DNA of 64,000 nt, taken from assembly GCF_043876815.1 (NCBI RefSeq), contig NZ_JBAWKA010000004.1:124001-188000 (forward strand), in the 5' to 3' direction. Under the pieces are notes generated by a model. It saw only the letters and a program-made list of their open reading frames with translations. It did not search any database and had not been told where the DNA came from. Below are positions 27,203 to 36,335 of this stretch, piece by piece. Origin of the DNA: Gaetbulibacter_A sp043876815 (GTDB lineage Bacteria; Bacteroidota; Bacteroidia; Flavobacteriales; Flavobacteriaceae). Within the stretch, counting starts at the first letter, position 1; each line of letters starts with the position of its first letter. The translations under genes and the position numbers were made by a program.

Positions 27203-27745
27203 TTATTGAAGTGATTTGCGCATTATAATCATTCCTCTGAAGTCTCTCAGCATTTTTTTAAAATCAAGACGCTCGGATCCAATGGTTTCAAAACCTTCTT
27301 TTTGGTAAAATCGAATAGCCTGCATTTGGGTGTCCATGGCTTTTAACCATATGTATTTGTTTTTCTTTAAAACAGCCTGTTTTTCCACATGTATCATTAA
27401 TTCATGTGCCAGTCCTTTTCCGTGTAATTCCTGATTTAAGTATAGGCGGTGTAAAAATACAGCATTTTGTTGAGATGCTTCAGAGATTTTGGTATTGTAG
27501 CAATAGCGAAGAATTCCAACACGTTTATCCTCATAAATAATAAAACTATAAAAACACAGGTCTTCATTAAGTTCAGATACTAGATTTTCTAAAGAAAAAC
27601 ATTGTTGCAAATACCATTCAGAATTTTCATTTACCCACAAATGCTCGTAGGATGGTGGGTAAATATTTTTCATGAGGGTCATCAATGGCTTTTGATGCTG
27701 CTCTGCAATAGGTTCTAAATATAAACGATTGGTGACCTCAATCAT
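27203..27745 (-). CDS. GNAT-family N-acetyltransferase
   Basis: 180 residues with the GNAT acetyl-CoA-binding core: 'LHRLYLNQELHGKGLAHELMIHVEK' (the R/Q-x-x-G-x-G/A pyrophosphate loop is 'ELHGKGLA') followed by 'IWLKAMDTQMQAIRFYQKEGFETIG'. It would transfer an acetyl group to an unidentified amine. The start lies three bases after the deoD-type gene's stop, so it is the last gene of the minus-strand nucleoside operon. A link to nucleoside metabolism is not indicated by its sequence. Confidence 0.85.
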   Translation of the reverse strand: MIEVTNRLYLEPIAEQHQKPLMTLMKNIYPPSYEHLWVNENSEWYLQQCFSLENLVSELNEDLCFYSFIIYEDKRVGILRYCYNTKISEASQQNAVFLHRLYLNQELHGKGLAHELMIHVEKQAVLKKNKYIWLKAMDTQMQAIRFYQKEGFETIGSERLDFKKMLRDFRGMIIMRKSLQ

Positions 27746-27748
27746 GGA

Positions 27749-28447
27749 TCAAGCGAGTTCAATAGCGATTTCAATCATTTCTTTGAAGGTAGATTGTCTT
27801 TCTTCCGAGGTTGTATGTTCACCACTAACCAAGGAATCTGCAATGGTAAGAATAGAAAGTGCATGTACTTTTAGCTTAGCTGCCATGGTATATAGACCGG
27901 CGGTTTCCATTTCAACACATAGGACCCCATAATCTGCCCACAATTTATATTGATCAGGCTTATTACTATAGAATTCGTCTGAGGTTAAAATATTACCCGC
28001 TTTCACATCAATACTCTTTATTTTTGCCACTTCTATGGCTTTTTGAAATAAGTTAAAATCAGCTGTTGGTGAAAAGTTTGCACCATCGAATTGATTACGG
28101 TTGATACTCGAATTAGAAGAGGCAGACATGGCAATTACAATATCTCTAATATTAATCTCTTTTTGATAAGATCCTGCGCTGCCAACACGAATTAGGTTCT
28201 TTACCTTGTATTCAGTGATCAGTTCATGCGCATAAATGGAAATAGAGGGAATGCCCATGCCGGTTCCCATTACGGAAATGCGTTTCGATTTGTAATAGCC
28301 TGTATAACCCAGCATTCCTCTGATGGTATTAAAGCATTGTGGGTTATCAAAGAATTCTTCAGCGATCCATTTTGCACGCAGCGGATCTCCTGGAAGTAGG
28401 ATCGTTTCGGCAATACTGCCTTTTTTAGCCTCAATGTGTATACTCAT
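27749..28447 (-). CDS. deoD: DeoD-type purine-nucleoside phosphorylase
   Basis: 232 residues, normal for hexameric PNP. It begins 'HIEAKKGSIAETILLPGDPLRAK' (phosphate-binding Gly-Asp-Pro-Leu-Arg), and has 'MGTGMGIPSISIYAHEL', 'RVGSAGS' and 'CVEMETAGLY' (the ribose-contacting Glu-Met-Glu). It splits purine (deoxy)nucleosides with phosphate to base plus (deoxy)ribose-1-phosphate. It follows deoC by two bases. The product chain, after phosphopentomutase, feeds DeoC. Confidence 0.93.
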   Translation of the reverse strand: MSIHIEAKKGSIAETILLPGDPLRAKWIAEEFFDNPQCFNTIRGMLGYTGYYKSKRISVMGTGMGIPSISIYAHELITEYKVKNLIRVGSAGSYQKEINIRDIVIAMSASSNSSINRNQFDGANFSPTADFNLFQKAIEVAKIKSIDVKAGNILTSDEFYSNKPDQYKLWADYGVLCVEMETAGLYTMAAKLKVHALSILTIADSLVSGEHTTSEERQSTFKEMIEIAIELA

Positions 28448-28449
28448 GA

Positions 28450-29121
28450 TTAATAATCTGAATTTGAAATTTGATTTGAAACAATCGCAATTCCTGAAGA
28501 GGTCCCTAAACGATCTACGCCGAGTGTGATATATTCCAAAGCTGTTTTGGGATCGCGAATGCCCCCAGACGCCTTTATTTTTACCTTATCTTTTGGTTGG
28601 ATGGCTTTTTTAATGAGTTCAATATCTTGAATAGAAGCTCCTCTTGAACCAAAGCCTGTTGAGGTTTTTATAAAATCAGCTCCGGCTTTGATCACTAATT
28701 CTGAAGCTTTGGTAATCTCGAAATCCTTTAAGTAGCAGGTTTCAATGATAACTTTTAATATCGCATGAGGCATGAGTTTCTTTACCTCTGAAATATCATT
28801 TATAACGGCTTGATAGTCCTGACTTTTAAAAAAACCTATATTAAAAACCATATCAATTTCATGGGCACCATCATGTATTGCTCTGCGAGCCTCTTCTACT
28901 TTAGCTACAGTATTCATGGCGCCGAGGGGAAACCCAACAACAGAACATACCCTAATAGACGAACCGCTTAGTTCTGATTTGGCCAGGCCGACGTAGCAGC
29001 TGTTGACACAAACAGAATGAAATTGATATTCTTTAGCTTCTTTACAAAGCGCAATAATATCATTTCTTGAAGCCGTAGGTTTTAATAGGGTATGATCTAT
29101 ATAATTGTTTAACGATGGCAT
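28450..29121 (-). CDS. deoC: deoxyribose-phosphate aldolase (catalytically complete copy)
   Basis: 223 residues from the ATG at 29121; the longer frame begins with GTG at 29133. All DERA residues are present: 'GAHEIDMVFNIG' with the proton-relay Asp, 'ADFIKTSTGF' with the Schiff-base Lys, and 'KIKASGGIRD' with the second Lys. It cleaves 2-deoxyribose-5-phosphate to glyceraldehyde-3-phosphate and acetaldehyde. It precedes deoD by two bases and follows a diverged paralogue on the same strand. Confidence 0.93.
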   Translation of the reverse strand: MPSLNNYIDHTLLKPTASRNDIIALCKEAKEYQFHSVCVNSCYVGLAKSELSGSSIRVCSVVGFPLGAMNTVAKVEEARRAIHDGAHEIDMVFNIGFFKSQDYQAVINDISEVKKLMPHAILKVIIETCYLKDFEITKASELVIKAGADFIKTSTGFGSRGASIQDIELIKKAIQPKDKVKIKASGGIRDPKTALEYITLGVDRLGTSSGIAIVSNQISNSDY

Positions 29122-29202
29122 AGTGAAAATCACTTTAAACTATCCAAATGTATTAAACAAATATGGAAAAATGCTTACTCTGAAATATTATTATAGATAA
29201 AC

Positions 29203-29952
29203 TTAGTTTTTTGAAAGGCTCATATTTTTCATCGGAGGTTCGGAAACTTGATCGTTGTTGCTCCGAGAATCCAAGTAATTTTGGAAAATGGCCTTATTCC
29301 TTTGTTGTTGTGACTTTTTTTTTAAGCCTGAAATGTATGACGAGGCAACCCGATCGGCTCCGGCCTCAACATATTTAATAGCTGTTTCAAAGTCTTCAAT
29401 ACCACCAGAGGCAATAATTTTAGCCTGATCCTTAAGTGTTTTCTTAATCATTTTTACGGCGGTTAATGTGGCGCCATTTTTTGAATATCCTGTTGAAGTT
29501 TTTACGTAGTCAATGTTACCCTTTAAGCAGATATCACAAGCTTTAATGATTTCGTTTTTGCTGAGCTCTGAAATTTCAATAATAACAGTAAGCGGTGTCG
29601 ATCCAATAGCTTGTTTTACCTTGCTGATATCCTGAAGCATGGAAATATATTTTTCGCTTTTAAGATACCCAAGATTAATTACCATATTAATTTCGTCGGC
29701 ACCATCTTCAATGGCTTTTTTTGCTTCGTAGACTTTCGAAGCAGTAGCCATGGCTCCTAAAGGATAACCAATTACGGTGCTTACTTTAACATCAGTAAAT
29801 TTGAGTAACTTTTTTGCTATTGATACATAACAACTGTTAATGCAGATTGCGTTAAAACCAAAATTTTTGGCTTCAACACATAAGTCGATGACTTCACTTT
29901 CTGTTGTTGTAGGTTCCAACAGGGTGTAATCAATGTGTTGATAAATGTTCAT
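29203..29952 (-). CDS. DeoC paralogue with altered catalytic residues
   Basis: 249 residues, clearly homologous to the neighbouring DeoC along its whole length ('IDYTLLEPTTTESEV', 'INSCYVSIAKK', 'STVIGYPLGAMATASK'). The Schiff-base Lys is kept ('DYVKTSTGY'), but the proton-relay Asp is Asn ('ADEINMVINLG') and the second active-site Lys is Ile ('AKIIASGGIEDF'); the following Arg of 'GGIRD' is Glu. A C-terminal tail of ~25 residues is extra. It may be an aldolase with changed chemistry, a regulatory or non-catalytic partner, or a decaying duplicate, although no frameshift is seen. Located 81 bases upstream of the intact copy's start. Confidence 0.85.
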   Translation of the reverse strand: MNIYQHIDYTLLEPTTTESEVIDLCVEAKNFGFNAICINSCYVSIAKKLLKFTDVKVSTVIGYPLGAMATASKVYEAKKAIEDGADEINMVINLGYLKSEKYISMLQDISKVKQAIGSTPLTVIIEISELSKNEIIKACDICLKGNIDYVKTSTGYSKNGATLTAVKMIKKTLKDQAKIIASGGIEDFETAIKYVEAGADRVASSYISGLKKKSQQQRNKAIFQNYLDSRSNNDQVSEPPMKNMSLSKN

Positions 29953-30293
29953 TGTAATAAGTAGGTATTAGATTTAGGTTTAGGTTTTGTAAAAATTGTT
30001 GCTTTTACACGGCTAATGTAAACATTTTACCTGATTTTTTTATTTAATATGTAAAAATTTATCGACAAAACGTGTTGATAACTAGATGAAATGGGGATGA
30101 AATACACTAATTGGGTATATATTTTCAATATATCCTAGAAGACTTTACATGGCTTTTTCTTATATATTTTTTAGCATAAAAAAAGCAACACGCCCCTTTA
30201 AAGAAAGATTTATGTTGCTTTTTAACTAACCAACCAATTTAATGACGCTGTTATAAGGAAAAAGTTACATCAAATATTTTTTATTTTCTTTGT
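29953..30293. other. 341-bp intergenic region between clpB and the deoC paralogue
   Basis: No reading frame of note on either strand. It holds the clpB terminator hairpin near 30180-30225 and AT-rich sequence that must contain the promoter for the minus-strand deoC/deoD operon. No TAnnTTTG box with a paired -33 element was found for that operon. Confidence 0.6.
30178..30225 (-). terminator. probable intrinsic terminator of clpB
   Basis: AAAAAGCAACA (30180-30190) pairs with TGTTGCTTTTT (30213-30223). Read on the minus strand, the stem is followed by a run of seven Ts, as expected for an intrinsic terminator downstream of clpB. The loop is 22 bases, longer than usual, and contains the small palindrome CTTTAAAG. 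Confidence 0.6.
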
Positions 30294-32900
30294 TCAAGAT
30301 TCTTCCGATACTAAATTGTCTTGGTTCCTGAATACTAACTTTTCATCAAAAGCATCTAGGAGTATAATACTATCAGTGGTTATTTTACCTGAAAGGATCT
30401 CCTTACTCAAACCGTTTAGAACTTCTTTTTGGATCACTCGTTTAACAGGGCGGGCTCCATATTCAGGGTTGTAACCTTTATCTGCCAAATAAGCTTTAGC
30501 TTCAGGCGTGGCATCGAATGTAATCCCTTGTTTGCCTAACATTTTGCTAACATTTTTAAGTTGTAAGGTTACAATATCCTCGATATTTTCCTTACTTAAA
30601 GGTGTAAACATGATGGTTTCATCAATTCGATTTAAAAACTCTGGTCGTACGCTTTGTTTGAGTAAAGCTAAAACCTCAATTTTAGCGGTTTCCATAGCTG
30701 AATTAATATCCTTGGTAGCTTCAAAATGGCTTTGAATGATCTGGCTGCCAATGTTCGAGGTCATAATAATGATTGTGTTTTTAAAATCGGCTAAACGTCC
30801 TTTGTTGTCTGTTAAATGGCCTTCATCCAGTACCTGAAGTAAAATATTAAAGGTATCCGGGTGTGCTTTCTCAATCTCATCCAGTAAAACCACAGAATAG
30901 GGTTTACGTCGAACAGCCTCTGTTAATTGACCACCCTCATCATAACCTATGTATCCCGGAGGGGCACCCACCAATCTGCTAACCGCATGGCGTTCCTGAT
31001 ATTCACTCATGTCAATTCGTGTCATAGCCTTTTCATCATCAAAAAGATATTCCGCAAGGGCCTTGGCTAATTCTGTTTTACCAACGCCGGTAGTACCAAG
31101 GAATAAAAAGGATCCAATGGGTTTTTGTGGGTTTTGTAATCCTGCCCTGCTACGTCTCACGGCATCGCTTACAGCTTCAATGGCCTCATCCTGTCCTACA
31201 ACCCGTTTGTGCAATTCGTTCTCAAGTTTCAGTAATTTTTCACGATCGCTTTGAAGCATTTTGGTTAACGGAATACCGGTCCATTTGGCCACAACTTCTG
31301 CAATGTCCTCATAGGTTACCTCTTCTTTAATCAATGAGTTTTCTGATTGCTCTTGCAACTGTTCCTGGTATTTTTCAAGTTGTTCTTGAGCCTCTTTTAT
31401 CTTGCCATATCGTAGCTCGGCAACCTTACCATAATCGCCTTCTCGTTCTGCGCGTTCTGCTTCAAGCTTGTAGTTTTCAATCGCTTGTTTGCTATTTTGA
31501 ATATTATCAACAACCTCCTTTTCGCTTTTCCATTTCGCATTAATATCGTTGCGTTGTTCTTTGAAATTAGCAAGATCAGCACGTAAAGATTTTAATTTGT
31601 TCTCATCTTTTTCACGCTTTATAGCTTCTATTTCAATTTCCAATTGCATGATCTTACGATCCAGAACGTCGAGTTCTTCGGGTTTAGAATTGATCTCCAT
31701 GCGCATTTTTGATGCGGCTTCATCCATTAAATCAATGGCCTTATCCGGTAAGAATCTGTTGGTAATATAACGTTGCGATAATTCTACAGCGCCAATAATA
31801 GCGTCATCCTTAATGCGCACCTTGTGGTGTGTTTCATACTTTTCTTTTATACCGCGTAAAATAGAAATAGCGCTTTCCGTATCTGGTTCGTTCACGGTAA
31901 CCTTTTGAAAACGACGCTCCAAAGCCTTGTCCTTCTCAAAATATTTTTGATATTCATCTAACGTTGTTGCGCCAATGGCTCTTAATTCACCACGAGCAAG
32001 TGCAGGTTTCAGAATGTTAGCCGCATCCATGGCGCCTTGTCCGCCACCGGCACCAACTAGGGTATGGATCTCATCTATAAAAAGGACAATGTCACCTTCG
32101 CTTGAGGTTACTTCCTTGATCACCGCTTTCAGGCGTTCTTCAAACTCACCTTTATATTTCGCTCCGGCAATCAGGGCGCCCATATCTAAAGCAAAAATTT
32201 GTTTTTCCTTTAAGTTTTCAGGGATATCGCCATCAATAATTCGATGAGCTAAGCCTTCTGCAATAGCAGTTTTACCAGTGCCTGGTTCTCCTACTAAAAT
32301 AGGATTGTTCTTGGTGCGTCGTGAAAGAATTTGAAGGATTCGTCTGATTTCCTCATCGCGCCCAATTACCGGATCTAGTTTGCCGTCCTTAGCTAACTGA
32401 TTTAAATTTTTTGCATACTTGTTCAAAGCATTATAGGTTTCTTCCTGACTTTGAGAGGTCACGTTTTCACCTTTTCGTAGTTCTTGGATGGAGGCTGTGA
32501 GATCTTTTTCTGTAACCCCTTGATCTTTTAACATTTGTGCTATCGAACTTTTAGATTTTAAAATAGCAAGGATTAAATGCTCGATCGACACGAAATCATC
32601 TTTCATTTTCTTGGCGTAGATCGCGGCTTCATTTAGTGTTTTTCCTGCTTCACGGGATAACATGATTTCACCACCAGAAACTTTTGGAAAACTCTCCAAT
32701 TGCTTGTCCAGAGAATGATTTAGAGTAATGCCATTAACATTAAGTTTCTTCAATAGAAAAGGTAATACGTTTTCATCAACTTCGGAAATACCTTTGAAAA
32801 GGTGTTCATTTTCTATTTGTTGGTGGCCATAACTTTGAGCGATTTGCTGCCCCTGTTGTATGGCTTCCTGCGATTTTATCGTATAGTTATTTAAATTCAT
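30294..32900 (-). CDS. clpB: ATP-dependent disaggregase ClpB
   Basis: 868 residues, standard ClpB length. It has the Clp_N domain (1-150), first AAA+ module with Walker A 'GEPGTGKT' (~205) and 'LFIDEIHTLVGAG', the long coiled-coil M domain (~400-530), second AAA+ module with 'GTTGVGKT' (~605), 'RIDMSEYQERHAVSRL' and 'LLDEIEKAHPD', and the C-terminal D2-small domain. ClpB works with DnaK to rescue aggregated proteins after heat stress. It stands alone on the minus strand. The upstream region (32901-33060) contains several short inverted repeats but no CIRCE element. Confidence 0.96.
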   Translation of the reverse strand: MNLNNYTIKSQEAIQQGQQIAQSYGHQQIENEHLFKGISEVDENVLPFLLKKLNVNGITLNHSLDKQLESFPKVSGGEIMLSREAGKTLNEAAIYAKKMKDDFVSIEHLILAILKSKSSIAQMLKDQGVTEKDLTASIQELRKGENVTSQSQEETYNALNKYAKNLNQLAKDGKLDPVIGRDEEIRRILQILSRRTKNNPILVGEPGTGKTAIAEGLAHRIIDGDIPENLKEKQIFALDMGALIAGAKYKGEFEERLKAVIKEVTSSEGDIVLFIDEIHTLVGAGGGQGAMDAANILKPALARGELRAIGATTLDEYQKYFEKDKALERRFQKVTVNEPDTESAISILRGIKEKYETHHKVRIKDDAIIGAVELSQRYITNRFLPDKAIDLMDEAASKMRMEINSKPEELDVLDRKIMQLEIEIEAIKREKDENKLKSLRADLANFKEQRNDINAKWKSEKEVVDNIQNSKQAIENYKLEAERAEREGDYGKVAELRYGKIKEAQEQLEKYQEQLQEQSENSLIKEEVTYEDIAEVVAKWTGIPLTKMLQSDREKLLKLENELHKRVVGQDEAIEAVSDAVRRSRAGLQNPQKPIGSFLFLGTTGVGKTELAKALAEYLFDDEKAMTRIDMSEYQERHAVSRLVGAPPGYIGYDEGGQLTEAVRRKPYSVVLLDEIEKAHPDTFNILLQVLDEGHLTDNKGRLADFKNTIIIMTSNIGSQIIQSHFEATKDINSAMETAKIEVLALLKQSVRPEFLNRIDETIMFTPLSKENIEDIVTLQLKNVSKMLGKQGITFDATPEAKAYLADKGYNPEYGARPVKRVIQKEVLNGLSKEILSGKITTDSIILLDAFDEKLVFRNQDNLVSEES

Positions 32901-33095
32901 AATATTTTATATTTGCACTCCTGAAAGGAGGGTTTTTATCATTTCGTTCATCATACTATGGTCAATAATCTTACCATGGTGCAGAGCAGGACAAAATGTC
33001 CTCCTGTTTTAGGAATATCGTGACTTTTCGTCAGTTTGTAAGCTTTGAGAAATGATGCGACTTAATTGAAAATTGTTAAAAGAAAAATTTCAAAT
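32901..33095. promoter_or_regulatory. divergent clpB / ytxJ upstream region with short inverted repeats
   Basis: 195 bp between divergent starts. On the plus strand TATATTTG (32908-32915) matches the -7 consensus, without a paired -33 box. Short inverted repeats are CTCCT-GAA-AGGAG (32919-32931), AGGAC-AAAAT-GTCCT (32988-33002) and TGAC-TTTTC-GTCA (33020-33032). The last could be a heat-shock operator for clpB, but I cannot tie it to a known regulator. Confidence 0.35.
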
Positions 33096-33485
33096 ATGGG
33101 TTTATTAAATAAACTTTTTGGAGGTTCTAATCACGAGCCGGATATTCAGGATCTTCCGTGGAATGCATTAACGGATGAAATTCAAATAGATAATATTAAA
33201 AAAAGGTCAGAGGGAAAAGCTCAAATTATTTTTAAACATTCTTCACGTTGTGGTATTAGCCAAATGGTGCTCAACAGGTTTAAAAAGGCCTATGATCTTT
33301 CAGAAAATCAAGTCGATTTATATTTTTTGGATATCATAGATTACAGGTCGGTTTCAAATGCCATTGCCGAAATTTTTGGGGTAACTCACGAATCTCCCCA
33401 ATTATTAATTATTAAAAATGAGATCGTTGTAAAACACGATTCACATAATGGTATTAACACCATTAATTTGGACCAATACATTTAA
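33096..33485 (+). CDS. ytxJ: bacillithiol-system redox-active protein YtxJ
   Basis: 129 residues from the ATG at 33096; a frame extending to a TTG at 33066 adds a basic leader with no support. The sequence matches the YtxJ monothiol thioredoxin-like family: 'GKAQIIFKHSSRCGIS' carries the single redox Cys, and 'THESPQLLIIKNEIVVKHDSHNGI' is the thioredoxin-fold cis-Pro region and end. YtxJ is thought to remove bacillithiol from protein thiols; Flavobacteriia are among the lineages that make this thiol. Bacillithiol synthesis genes are not in the window. Cytosolic, single gene followed by a GGCT-like gene 23 bases later. Confidence 0.88.
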   Translation: MGLLNKLFGGSNHEPDIQDLPWNALTDEIQIDNIKKRSEGKAQIIFKHSSRCGISQMVLNRFKKAYDLSENQVDLYFLDIIDYRSVSNAIAEIFGVTHESPQLLIIKNEIVVKHDSHNGINTINLDQYI

Positions 33486-33508
33486 ATTAATTTAAAAAAT
33501 AACTTAAG

Positions 33509-33919
33509 ATGGATCATTCAGCCTATCTTTTTGTTTATGGATCGCTATTGAAAGGTCAAAATAACAAGATGGCTGACCTTCTTAGTATTTATAGCGAGTT
33601 TTTAGGGGAAGGGTTTTTTAATGGAAAATTATATTTAGTGTCCTGGTTTCCCGGTGCTGTGTTGAGCGATAATAGCTCGGATAAGGTTTACGGTCATATT
33701 TTTAAACTTAATAATGAATCGAAGGTACTCTCTGTTTTAGATGATTATGAGGGTTTTGGGCCTGGTTACGACGAGCCTTATTTATTTAGACGTGAATTAA
33801 ATACGGTAAATTTAAAACAAGGTTCTCAGGTGGAGAGTTGGGTGTATCTTTACAATTTACCTGTGCGAAAATTGCAACGGATTCCTGATGGCAACTATTT
33901 AAATTTCAAAAGTCAATAG
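33509..33919 (+). CDS. gamma-glutamylcyclotransferase-like (AIG2/GGCT family) protein
   Basis: 136 residues with the family entry motif 'LFVYGSLLKGQ' near residues 7-17 and the conserved acidic residue in 'VLDDYEGFGPGYDEP'. Members include gamma-glutamyl cyclotransferases, which release 5-oxoproline, and gamma-glutamylamine cyclotransferases; the substrate here is unknown. It is interesting that 5-oxoprolinase genes occur 7 kb away, but nothing ties them together. Cytosolic. Confidence 0.85.
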   Translation: MDHSAYLFVYGSLLKGQNNKMADLLSIYSEFLGEGFFNGKLYLVSWFPGAVLSDNSSDKVYGHIFKLNNESKVLSVLDDYEGFGPGYDEPYLFRRELNTVNLKQGSQVESWVYLYNLPVRKLQRIPDGNYLNFKSQ

Positions 33920-34040
33920 TTACTGATTTTTAGGGTTTTATAATTTATTTTTGGTTTAAACGCTAAACTTAGTTATATTATTGGTTTACTTAAAGGTGTG
34001 TTTTGCAGTTATTTCCGCCTAAAGTTAGTTAAACCAACCC

Positions 34041-35495
34041 ATGAAAATAAATAAATTCTCATCCAAAAGTTTCACACTTCTTTTTATTATTTTAATTGGA
34101 TTTTCTTCTTGCCTGGATAAAGGTTCTGAGAATTCTTCATCTTCAAAAGTAACCTATGAATCCATTGACTGGGATCTTAAGGATATTAAAAAACTCGGAA
34201 AAATACGTGCGTTAACAGTTTATAGCGCTACAACTTATTTTTTGTATAAAGGCCGACCTATGGGTTACGAGTACGAATTGTTAAAGCGATTTGCAGAGCA
34301 CCTTGGTTTAGAGCTGGAATTAATAGTTGTTCAAAACATTGATGAATTGTTTGAAAAATTAAATAATGGAGAAGGGGATATCATCGCCCACGGACTTACT
34401 ATTACCAAGGAGCGGAAGAAAGAAGTTGCCTTTACGGATTATTTATACCTCACAAAACAGGTTTTGGTTCAAAAAAAACCGGATAATTGGCGAACCATGC
34501 ATTGGCATAAATTAGAGAATGCCATGGTTCATGATGCTATTGAATTACTTAATGATACGGTTCATATCAGGGCAAATTCAGCTTACAAAGAACGTATACA
34601 AAATCTATCTGAAGAACTTGGTGGCCCCATTCATATTAAAGAACTTCCCGGGGAACTTTCTACAGATCAAATCATTCAAAATGTAGCTCAGGGTGAATAC
34701 GAATATACCATATCAGACTACAATATTGCCAGTATAATGGAGGCTAACTTCCCTGTTTTAGATATCAGTGTTCCGGTTAGTTTTTCCCAACGGATTGCCT
34801 GGGTAACACGTTTAAGTTCACCTGATCTTTTAAAAGCCACCAATAAATGGTTAAAAACCATGAAAAGAAAGGTGGATTATAATGTGATTTATAATAAGTA
34901 TTTTAAAAATAAAAAGGCTTTTCGAAGTCGTGCAAAAAGTCAGTTTTACAGTCTTAATAAGAACCAAATCAGTCCCTACGACAAGATCCTAAAAAATTAT
35001 TCCAAAACCTTGAATTGGGATTGGCTTCTACTCACATCTCAGGTTTATCAGGAATCACGATTTGATCCAAAAGATAAATCGTGGGCAAATGCTGAAGGGC
35101 TTATGCAAATTATGCCAGCTACCGCCAAAGATCTTGGTGTTACAGATCCTACTGATCCTGAGCAAAGCATCCGTGGTGGAACCAAATATCTAAAGCAAAT
35201 ATGGTCTAATTTCGAAAAAGTAACCGATTCCATTCAGCGTATTAAATTCACTCTGGCATCTTATAACTGTGGGTTATATCATGTAATAGATGCCCAACGT
35301 TTAGCACTAAAAAAAGGGCTTGATCCCGAAAAGTGGGATGATAATGTCGAGTTGATGATTCTTGAACTAAGCAAACCTAAAATGTATAATGATCCGGTTG
35401 TTAAATATGGTTATGTTCGGGGTATAGAACCCTATAATTACGTAATCCAAATTTTTGAACGTTACGAGCTCTATAAACAGGTCATTAATACCTAA
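34041..35495 (+). CDS. MltF-like membrane-bound lytic murein transglycosylase
   Basis: 484 residues, lipoprotein signal ('FIILIGFSSC', Cys24). Residues ~50-290 are a family-3 solute-binding domain ('GYEYELLKRFAEHLGLELEL', 'ITKERKKEVAFTDYLY'), and residues ~325-480 a lytic transglycosylase SLT domain with the catalytic Glu in 'VYQESRFDP' (~338) and 'GLMQIMPATAKDLG'. This two-domain order is that of E. coli MltF, which cuts glycan strands at the outer membrane and is tuned by muropeptide binding in the first domain. It stands alone and ends at a strong hairpin. Confidence 0.92.
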   Translation: MKINKFSSKSFTLLFIILIGFSSCLDKGSENSSSSKVTYESIDWDLKDIKKLGKIRALTVYSATTYFLYKGRPMGYEYELLKRFAEHLGLELELIVVQNIDELFEKLNNGEGDIIAHGLTITKERKKEVAFTDYLYLTKQVLVQKKPDNWRTMHWHKLENAMVHDAIELLNDTVHIRANSAYKERIQNLSEELGGPIHIKELPGELSTDQIIQNVAQGEYEYTISDYNIASIMEANFPVLDISVPVSFSQRIAWVTRLSSPDLLKATNKWLKTMKRKVDYNVIYNKYFKNKKAFRSRAKSQFYSLNKNQISPYDKILKNYSKTLNWDWLLLTSQVYQESRFDPKDKSWANAEGLMQIMPATAKDLGVTDPTDPEQSIRGGTKYLKQIWSNFEKVTDSIQRIKFTLASYNCGLYHVIDAQRLALKKGLDPEKWDDNVELMILELSKPKMYNDPVVKYGYVRGIEPYNYVIQIFERYELYKQVINT

Positions 35496-35497
35496 AT

Positions 35498-35541
35498 AAA
35501 AATCACCTAAAACAAAATCGTTAATGTTTTAGGTGATTTTT
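35498..35541. terminator. bidirectional intrinsic terminator
   Basis: AAAAATCACCTAAAAC (35498-35513) and GTTTTAGGTGATTTTT (35526-35541) are perfect 16-base complements with a 12-base loop. It has A/T runs on both sides and lies between converging genes (mltF-like and 35559-36335). Confidence 0.85.
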
Positions 35542-35558
35542 TAAATGGTTATTAATAC

Positions 35559-36335
35559 TTAGCGCACCATCTCAATAAGTGTGGCCATATAAACAAACTT
35601 CATATCTCGGGTTTGCATAGCCTCATTAATTTTCTTTATTTGGTCCTCAGAGAGGTCTGGGTCAAACGCATTAGCCGAAAGCGCCTGCTTTACGTTTTTA
35701 AACATATTAACAGTCATATGTGAAGCATAGGTGTCACTTCCAAAAGGGATCATGATACGTAATAGTCCCCAATAACTCTTACTTCCATTATCTACCATTT
35801 TCTGATGCATCGGTTGAAATAATGTTTTTTCTGCGGTTTCATAAGCATCAAAACCGTCCATAGGTGCTTTCATATAATCCATATATGCTACTGTTCCTAC
35901 TTTCATTTCTTCACCTCCGGTCGTACTCGCCAATTCATGAAGATAGGTTCTCACAGCAAGATCTCGAGTTTTTCCTGCGCTCCACAATCTTTTGTTTAAA
36001 TCCTCATCAGACATATCCGGGTAGGCTGCTTTGGCGTATTTCATATAATCAACAGGAGCGAACATCTTTTCTGCAGAATCAAATAAGGTTGCCGTAGCAT
36101 ATTGATAACCTTGATCTTCACCGCCAGGAAGTAAGGACCACAGGTCCCAACCAACAATACTTCCATCAGCAGCGCGTTGTGCATGTATTTTTTTCCAAAA
36201 CTGTTCAGTTTGGGCATAATCACCCTCCTGTTCGTTGTCGACATGCATTAACTCAAAAATGATAAAAAGGTCATCTTGAGCCAATACGGGAAAGCTTAAT
36301 AAAGCTAACAGAATAATCATTAATAATTTTTTCAT
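35559..36335 (-). CDS. secreted protein of unknown function
   Basis: 258 residues with a clear signal peptide ('LLMIILLALLSFPVLAQ'). The mature part is rich in aromatic residues and looks like two repeats of an alpha-beta barrel-like unit: 'IFELMHVDNEQEGDYAQTEQFWKKIH' in the first half and 'VAYMDYMKAPMDGFDAYETAEKTLFQ' in the second each pair a beta strand with a 'Y..E...W/F...H' helix. This layout recalls dimeric alpha-beta barrel (Dabb/ABM-like) proteins, but I do not recognise the family with confidence. Single gene between two terminators. Confidence 0.7.
   Translation of the reverse strand: MKKLLMIILLALLSFPVLAQDDLFIIFELMHVDNEQEGDYAQTEQFWKKIHAQRAADGSIVGWDLWSLLPGGEDQGYQYATATLFDSAEKMFAPVDYMKYAKAAYPDMSDEDLNKRLWSAGKTRDLAVRTYLHELASTTGGEEMKVGTVAYMDYMKAPMDGFDAYETAEKTLFQPMHQKMVDNGSKSYWGLLRIMIPFGSDTYASHMTVNMFKNVKQALSANAFDPDLSEDQIKKINEAMQTRDMKFVYMATLIEMVR

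Noticed and set aside
29203..29952. Pseudogene call for the DeoC paralogue
   Set aside because: The frame is intact and conserved over the whole length. Only specific active-site residues differ.
32901..33060. CIRCE heat-shock operator before clpB
   Set aside because: No 9-base TTAGCACTC/GAGTGCTAA repeat; only short, unrelated inverted repeats.
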